The notes below the pieces were generated by a model, which was given only the letters and a program-made list of their open reading frames with translations, did not search any database and was not told the origin of the DNA. A program made the position numbers and the translations under genes. Below are positions 5,596 to 9,295 of a stretch of 9,295 nt of DNA, piece by piece (within the stretch, counting starts at the first letter, position 1; every line of letters begins with the position of its first letter). The stretch is from an uncultured Brevibacterium sp. (GTDB lineage Bacteria > Actinomycetota > Actinomycetes > Actinomycetales > Brevibacteriaceae): the NCBI GenBank assembly GCA_902489185.1, contig CABTZC010000058.1, positions 1 through 9,295 on the forward strand, read 5' to 3'.

Positions 5596-7182
5596 ATGAG
5601 TAGTGCCACCAACTCGGCTAAAGACGCCAAGCCTTCGCTGTCTGTGCGAATGCTCGAAGGTGTCGAGAAAGTCGGAAATAAACTTCCTGAACCGTTCACG
5701 CTGTTCCTGGTTCTTTTCCTCATTACTGGAGTCGTGTCCACCGCCATGGCGATGGCCGGTGTGTCCGTTGAGGTGCCAGGAAAAGAAGGCCCCGAAACCA
5801 TTGCGATTAAGGGCCTGTTCACGGGTGAGGGACTGTCGTGGTTCACCACGATGCTGGGCGATAACTACATCGGCTTCCCGCCGCTGGTGACCGTTCTGCC
5901 GATTCTGCTGGCCGTGGGTGTGGCCGAAAAGACCGGAATGCTCGCGGCCATGGTGCGCGTGGCGTTCGGATCTTCGCCGCGCTGGTTGCTGCCATACGCT
6001 GTCGGGATCGTGGGTGTGACCGGTTCCATTATGGCTGATTCGGCGTTCGTGGTGATCCCGCCACTGGCCGCTCTGGTGTTCAAGGCGGCGGGTCGTCACC
6101 CGGTGGCTGGTCTGCTGGGAGGGTTCGCGGCAGTGGGTGCCGGTTACTCTACTGCACTCGTACCCACGTCACTGGACGCTCTGTTCGCGGGAATTACCAC
6201 CTCGGTCATGAACACCCTGCCGGGGCAGGAGTACGCGGCGGTGAACCCGGTGTCCAACTACTGGTTCAACATTGCGTCGTCGGTTGCGCTGGCGATTGTG
6301 TGTGGGTTCATCATTTCCCGGGTGCTGGAGCCGCAGCTTGAGCGCATCAACTCTCCGCGCGAAAAGGTCGAAGAAGCCGAAGCTGCCGAAGGTGAGGGCG
6401 AGGAACTCTCGCAGTACCTGAACCCGGCCGAAAAGAAGGCCCTGATTGCGTCGCTGATTTTCGGAGCGATTCTGACGGTGATCATGGTGTGGGCCGTGAT
6501 GATTCCGAACTCGCCGTGGCGAAATGAAGAGGGCGCGTTCCTGCCTAAGTCGCCACTGCTGTCGTCGATCGCGTTTATTGTGTTCATCTACTTCATGGGG
6601 ATGGGTGTGGTCTACGGTGTGGTCGTTAAGACTGTCACCAAGATGGCCGACGTCGTGGACATGATGGGCAAGGCGCTCATCGACATGATTAGCTTCCTGG
6701 TGCTGGCGTTCATTTTGGGGCAGTTCATTGCGCTGTTTAACTGGACGGGAATTGGGTCGTGGATTGCGGTGACTGGTGCTGAGGGGCTCAAGGCCGCGAA
6801 CCTGACCGGGTTCCCCGTGATCATTGGCTTCATCCTGTTGGCCAGTGTGTTGAACCTGTTCATTATTTCCGGTTCGTCCATGTGGACGATCATGGCTGGT
6901 GTGTTCGTGCCCATGTTCGCTCTGATTGGGTTGGAGCCGGCGTTTGTGCAGGCGGCGTTCCGTGTGGGTGACTCGGCGACGCAGGTGATTACGCCACTGA
7001 ACCCGTACATGATTGTGATTCTGGGGCTGTTGCGTAGGTACGAGCCCGAGGCGGGAATCGGTACCTTGGTTTCGCGCATGCTGCCGTTTGTGATTCCGTT
7101 CTGGATTACGTGGGCGGCGTTGCTTGCGATTTGGTACTTCCTGGATCTTCCGCTGGGGCCAGGAAACGGAATCTTCCTGTAG
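5596..7182 (+). CDS. abgT: AbgT-family transporter
   Basis: This is an inner-membrane transporter of 528 residues, close to the family's usual 500-530. E. coli AbgT imports p-aminobenzoyl-glutamate, while MtrF and YdaH of the same family were reported to export sulfonamides. About a dozen hydrophobic segments are visible (for example 33-55, 131-165, 222-241, 281-303, 320-345, 363-382, 405-425, 493-516), with a charged loop at about 250-280 rich in Glu and Lys. The signature ISGSSMW (425-430) and the segment to TPLNPY (466-471) carry Ser427, Trp430, Pro448, Arg456, Asp459 and Pro467. Their spacing equals that of the residues I recall as functional in N. gonorrhoeae MtrF (417, 420, 438, 446, 449, 457). 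Asp194 probably matches MtrF Asp193. The ATG at 5596 has TTGGAG at 5585-5590. Pairing with the upstream hydrolase favours import. A terminator follows directly. Confidence 0.95.
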   Translation: MSSATNSAKDAKPSLSVRMLEGVEKVGNKLPEPFTLFLVLFLITGVVSTAMAMAGVSVEVPGKEGPETIAIKGLFTGEGLSWFTTMLGDNYIGFPPLVTVLPILLAVGVAEKTGMLAAMVRVAFGSSPRWLLPYAVGIVGVTGSIMADSAFVVIPPLAALVFKAAGRHPVAGLLGGFAAVGAGYSTALVPTSLDALFAGITTSVMNTLPGQEYAAVNPVSNYWFNIASSVALAIVCGFIISRVLEPQLERINSPREKVEEAEAAEGEGEELSQYLNPAEKKALIASLIFGAILTVIMVWAVMIPNSPWRNEEGAFLPKSPLLSSIAFIVFIYFMGMGVVYGVVVKTVTKMADVVDMMGKALIDMISFLVLAFILGQFIALFNWTGIGSWIAVTGAEGLKAANLTGFPVIIGFILLASVLNLFIISGSSMWTIMAGVFVPMFALIGLEPAFVQAAFRVGDSATQVITPLNPYMIVILGLLRRYEPEAGIGTLVSRMLPFVIPFWITWAALLAIWYFLDLPLGPGNGIFL

Positions 7183-7205
7183 GGCCAAGTTGTTGTAGAA
7201 CGTGC

Positions 7206-7236
7206 AAGGGCGTCTCCTGTTAGGGGAGGCGCCCTT
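7206..7236 (+). terminator. Hairpin terminator after abgT
   Basis: A 12-bp stem pairs 7206-7217 (AAGGGCGTCTCC) with 7225-7236 (GGAGGCGCCCTT), with one G-T wobble and a seven-base loop. It begins 24 bases after the abgT stop. The stem is followed by a U-poor run (TGTGTTGTTGG), which is typical of actinobacterial terminators that lack a strong U-tract. It is the only good stem-loop between abgT and the next promoter. Confidence 0.8.
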
Positions 7237-7509
7237 TGTGTTGTTGGCCGAGGTGGTTGAGCTTCTTCTGGTGGAGTAACGTCCGGCTGGGGAGTAGGCG
7301 CAGGCTTGGTGCGTCATGGCGCGAACGTCTAGAAATCCGAACCAGAATGCCTCGCCCTATCAAAACGGCAACGGAGCCGTCATAGTCGTCTACGAACTTC
7401 GTCTTGGTGCTCACAACGAGGTTCGTTGTCTCCTTAACAACTGAGTGCTTGTCGTTTCCTTCACTAAACACTCGTTCGAAAATAAATCGAAATAAAATGA
7501 ACAAAACCC
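7237..7509. other. Gene-free spacer that becomes AT-rich towards the right
   Basis: I see no convincing gene in this stretch of about 270 bases. It starts GC-rich and becomes clearly AT-rich from about 7455. It contains a palindrome ACGAA-C-TTCGT at 7392-7402, a 7-bp inverted repeat at 7413-7429 and a copy of CGTTCGAA at 7473-7480 that recurs in the downstream promoter. A 42-codon frame at 7316-7444 lacks a well placed ribosome site and is not called. The region may be the leader or regulatory area of the DUF222 gene, or the scar of an insertion. Confidence 0.6.
7413..7429. repeat. Short perfect inverted repeat (7-bp arms, 3-base loop)
   Basis: ACAACGA (7413-7419) pairs with TCGTTGT (7423-7429) around GGT. 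It is followed by TCTCC rather than a T-run, so it does not look like a terminator. It lies about 80 bases upstream of the DUF222 promoter -35 and could be a protein-binding site or chance. Confidence 0.35.
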
Positions 7510-7539
7510 TTGACTCTTGCGTTCGAACACAAATAGAAT
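7510..7539 (+). promoter_or_regulatory. Sigma-70-type promoter of the DUF222 gene, with a palindrome in the spacer
   Basis: TTGACT (7510-7515) and TAGAAT (7534-7539) each match the consensus at five of six positions and are 18 bases apart in AT-rich surroundings. The spacer contains the perfect palindrome GTTCGAAC (7521-7528). The core CGTTCGAA is repeated at 7473-7480, exactly 47 bases upstream. The expected transcription start is near 7546, giving a leader of about 20 bases that consists mostly of the ribosome binding site. Confidence 0.75.
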
Positions 7540-7550
7540 AGGGGTATGTA

Positions 7551-7560
7551 AAGGAGGTGA
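7551..7560 (+). promoter_or_regulatory. Near-perfect Shine-Dalgarno sequence of the DUF222 gene
   Basis: AAGGAGGTGA is complementary to the 3' end of 16S rRNA over essentially its full anti-Shine-Dalgarno stretch. The core GGAGG ends nine bases before the ATG at 7567. It fixes the start of the following gene and is much stronger than the sites in front of the other genes in this window. Confidence 0.85.
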
Positions 7561-7566
7561 CACCGC

Positions 7567-9295
7567 ATGACCGCAACAGATCACCATGTATGCAATGACG
7601 TGTATGAGGGGCCGGCTGTTGAGCTGTTCGAAGCAGTTAAGGACGCCACGCGGATCATGGATGAAGTGCGGGTGAAACAAGCCGAAGCTGTTGCTGCTTT
7701 GATCAGCGCTCACATTGTGCCGTTGGATGATTTCACCGGTGGCATGCACGCAGTGTTCACCTCTAACCCTGGTGCTGGCCCGCTGGTTACTAACGGGAAG
7801 GCGGGGCAAAGCTCCAACGTGGGTGGGGTTTCATGCTCAGCTTCGGGTTCGTCTTCTGCTTTCGGGCCGGTGACTGCTTCTCATGCGGGTGCTCGGGTTG
7901 TTTCTGCGGACGGTCCGCGCGCCACTGTTGGTGTGGATGATGTGGTGGCGTGTGTGGCTTTGCCTTCGGGTGAAGTGGCAATGGTTGCCAGTGTCGAACG
8001 GGTACCTGGTGAACTGCCTACTCCGACTGAGGGCGTGTTGGCGAAAATCTTGGATTGTACGCGTGCCCAGGTGGTGACCCAGGTGCGGAGGATCATGACG
8101 GCTGTGGTGCTCATGCCTAAACTCTGGTCACTGGCCAAACGGGGTGTGATCGGGTTTGACAGGGTGTTGTATACGGCTAGCCGAGTTGGTCGTGCTGGGG
8201 TGTGTGTCCCGGTGTTTGATGACATGCTCACCAGTAAACGGGTGAACGTGGCGTGGAAAACCTACCGGCGGCATGTCACTGAAGTGCTTGCTATGCTCAC
8301 CACCCCTGAAACCCGGGCGGTGAACGCGCACCGTCACCGGTCGGTGTCGTATTGGGTCAATGATGACGGTACGGCGACACTGTCGTTGACGGGGCCTGTG
8401 TTGGAGATGGAGGCGTTTTATCAGCGTGTACGCGGGACTGCCAGAGCGATCATGTCAAACCATATAGAACCTTTCACTGCCACGTTGACGGATGAACAAC
8501 AAGCCCTGTTCTTCACCGAAAACAACGGGGAAGTTTCTGAAGTGCGGGTGGGTGATTTGGGTCGGGTTGAGGTTGATGATGATCGGATTATCGACCAACT
8601 CATCCTGGATCTGATCCTGGGAGCGAAACCCTCAACAAAACTCCGCGCCAGAGTGGTGCGTACAGGTAAACGGGCACCGATCAAAGTTACCTACACCAAA
8701 CCAGATAGCCCGAGTGCGGATGATGCTGAAGTGATTCTCGAAAACGGCACTCGCATCCAAACCGGAAACGCTGCAGGCGCGCAAGCCCAAACCGGAAGCG
8801 CTGCAGGTGCTGACGCAGACATTGCTGATGCTTCTGGGGCGGGCGATGCAGTTGGTTCTGTGTGGGCTGAGAAGTGTGAAGCCCGTCAGGCTGAGGACGT
8901 GTACGAGCTTGAGTTGTGCGTGTCCATGCCCGAGAAAGAAGAATGGCTCAAGTCCCAAGCCAGCATTAACCTCACAGTCCCGGTGCTGCACTTCCTCATG
9001 AACAACCCACCACCAGGCACGGAACGAAGGCCCAGCGGAAACGAAAAACAAAACCCCGAAGAAGACAAACCTGAGAAACACAGACCTAAAGAGCGAAGAT
9101 CTGAAACTCATCAAGACTTCGGTAGGCATAGAGCAGAAGAGCACGGGTTCACTTCGTTGGATTTTGGGTTGCCTGTCACGGTGGACCCGGATGCGCGGGT
9201 TCCGGTGATGATGAATAACCGGGTGCCGTTAGATGCTCAGACTGCTGATGAGGTGATTGCGCGGGCGAAGTGGGTGTACCGGATGTTCACCGACC
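7567..9295 (+). CDS. DUF222 (13E12-repeat) protein, probable HNH endonuclease, cut by the right edge
   Basis: The frame is open from the ATG at 7567 to the end of the window (576 codons) with no stop. DUF222-like features are a helix-rich first part (residues about 20-50), the block from PETRAVNAHRHRSVSYWV (247-264) to DDGTATLSLTGPVLEMEAF with its His/Arg cluster, a following DQLILDLILGA segment, and the terminal DAQTADEVIARAKWVYRMFTD, which resembles the stretch just before HNH motifs in this family. The HNH itself would lie beyond the edge and is not seen. Odd points are a Ser/Gly/Ala-rich insertion at about 66-120, a duplicated ten-residue segment at 398-417, and a very polar Pro/Glu/Lys/Arg linker at about 479-525. 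The family's role is unknown; members are often multi-copy in actinobacterial genomes. Codon use drifts along the gene from G/T-rich to A/C-rich and back. Confidence 0.8.
   Translation, partial: MTATDHHVCNDVYEGPAVELFEAVKDATRIMDEVRVKQAEAVAALISAHIVPLDDFTGGMHAVFTSNPGAGPLVTNGKAGQSSNVGGVSCSASGSSSAFGPVTASHAGARVVSADGPRATVGVDDVVACVALPSGEVAMVASVERVPGELPTPTEGVLAKILDCTRAQVVTQVRRIMTAVVLMPKLWSLAKRGVIGFDRVLYTASRVGRAGVCVPVFDDMLTSKRVNVAWKTYRRHVTEVLAMLTTPETRAVNAHRHRSVSYWVNDDGTATLSLTGPVLEMEAFYQRVRGTARAIMSNHIEPFTATLTDEQQALFFTENNGEVSEVRVGDLGRVEVDDDRIIDQLILDLILGAKPSTKLRARVVRTGKRAPIKVTYTKPDSPSADDAEVILENGTRIQTGNAAGAQAQTGSAAGADADIADASGAGDAVGSVWAEKCEARQAEDVYELELCVSMPEKEEWLKSQASINLTVPVLHFLMNNPPPGTERRPSGNEKQNPEEDKPEKHRPKERRSETHQDFGRHRAEEHGFTSLDFGLPVTVDPDARVPVMMNNRVPLDAQTADEVIARAKWVYRMFTD
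8757..8810 (+). repeat. In-frame tandem duplication, 30-bp period
   Basis: Bases 8757-8780 and 8787-8810 are 22 of 24 identical, with a period of 30 bases. They encode QTGNAAGAQA and QTGSAAGADA in the DUF222 protein, inside a low-complexity Ala/Gly/Asp-rich stretch that continues to about residue 430. The period is a multiple of three, so copy number could change without breaking the frame. Confidence 0.8.

Noticed and set aside
7252..7264. GGTGGTTGAGCTT, similar to half of an interspersed repeat seen in some Micrococcales
   Set aside because: The match stops after 13 bases and there is no second arm; too short to call a repeat.
6169..7317. Minus-strand frame of 382 codons antisense to abgT
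   Set aside because: Arg/His/Asn/Gln-rich composition is typical of an antisense reading of a hydrophobic membrane protein gene.
7316..7444. 42-codon + strand frame in the spacer (begins MARTSRNPNQ)
   Set aside because: The nearest GGGGAG is about 20 bases upstream of the ATG, there is no promoter, and no recognisable similarity; probably chance.
7516..7539. Possible SOS (LexA) box in the DUF222 promoter
   Set aside because: A CGAAC half-site is present, but the inverted GTTCG half-site at the required four-base spacing is missing.
7220..7576. Minus-strand frame of 118 codons covering the DUF222 promoter
   Set aside because: It starts inside the DUF222 gene, runs through an AT-rich promoter and a terminator stem, and has no ribosome site.

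Overview
The window looks like chromosomal DNA from a high-GC Gram-positive bacterium (Actinomycetota, most likely Micrococcales). The reasons are the GC-rich coding bias, the histidine isomerase being of the actinobacterial PriA type, the SseB-family gene directly after it, and a DUF222 (13E12-repeat) protein, a family largely confined to Actinobacteria. The species cannot be determined from this sequence.

Region 1 (1-2565, + strand) is the end of a histidine-biosynthesis operon: a small two-helix membrane protein of unknown function, hisH (glutaminase subunit of IGP synthase), priA (HisA/TrpF-type isomerase) and an SseB-family gene. Each of the three junctions is an ATGA start/stop overlap, so the four genes are probably translationally coupled. 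Region 2 (2543-4033, - strand) is a complete monofunctional haem catalase that converges on the SseB gene and overlaps its last 23 bases.

Region 3 (4034-7236) begins with a 152-base divergent intergenic stretch. It carries a candidate promoter placed so that the next gene would be leaderless, plus two dyads. A two-gene transport/hydrolysis unit follows: an M20-family amidohydrolase (AbgB/ACY1L2-like) and an AbgT-family membrane transporter, closed by a clear hairpin terminator. By analogy with E. coli abgABT, this pair could import and cleave p-aminobenzoyl-glutamate or a similar acyl-amino acid or dipeptide. The substrate is not proven by sequence.

Region 4 (7237-9295) is a gene-free spacer of about 270 bases, becoming AT-rich towards its right end. 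It leads to a strong-looking sigma-70 promoter (TTGACT/TAGAAT) with a palindrome in its spacer and a near-perfect Shine-Dalgarno sequence. These drive a large DUF222-type protein that runs off the right edge, just before the place where an HNH nuclease domain would be expected. This last gene is the most accessory-looking part of the window: it has low-complexity insertions, a 30-bp in-frame duplication, a T-free linker segment and a shift in base composition along its length. No complete defence system, CRISPR array, tRNA, rRNA or insertion sequence was seen.
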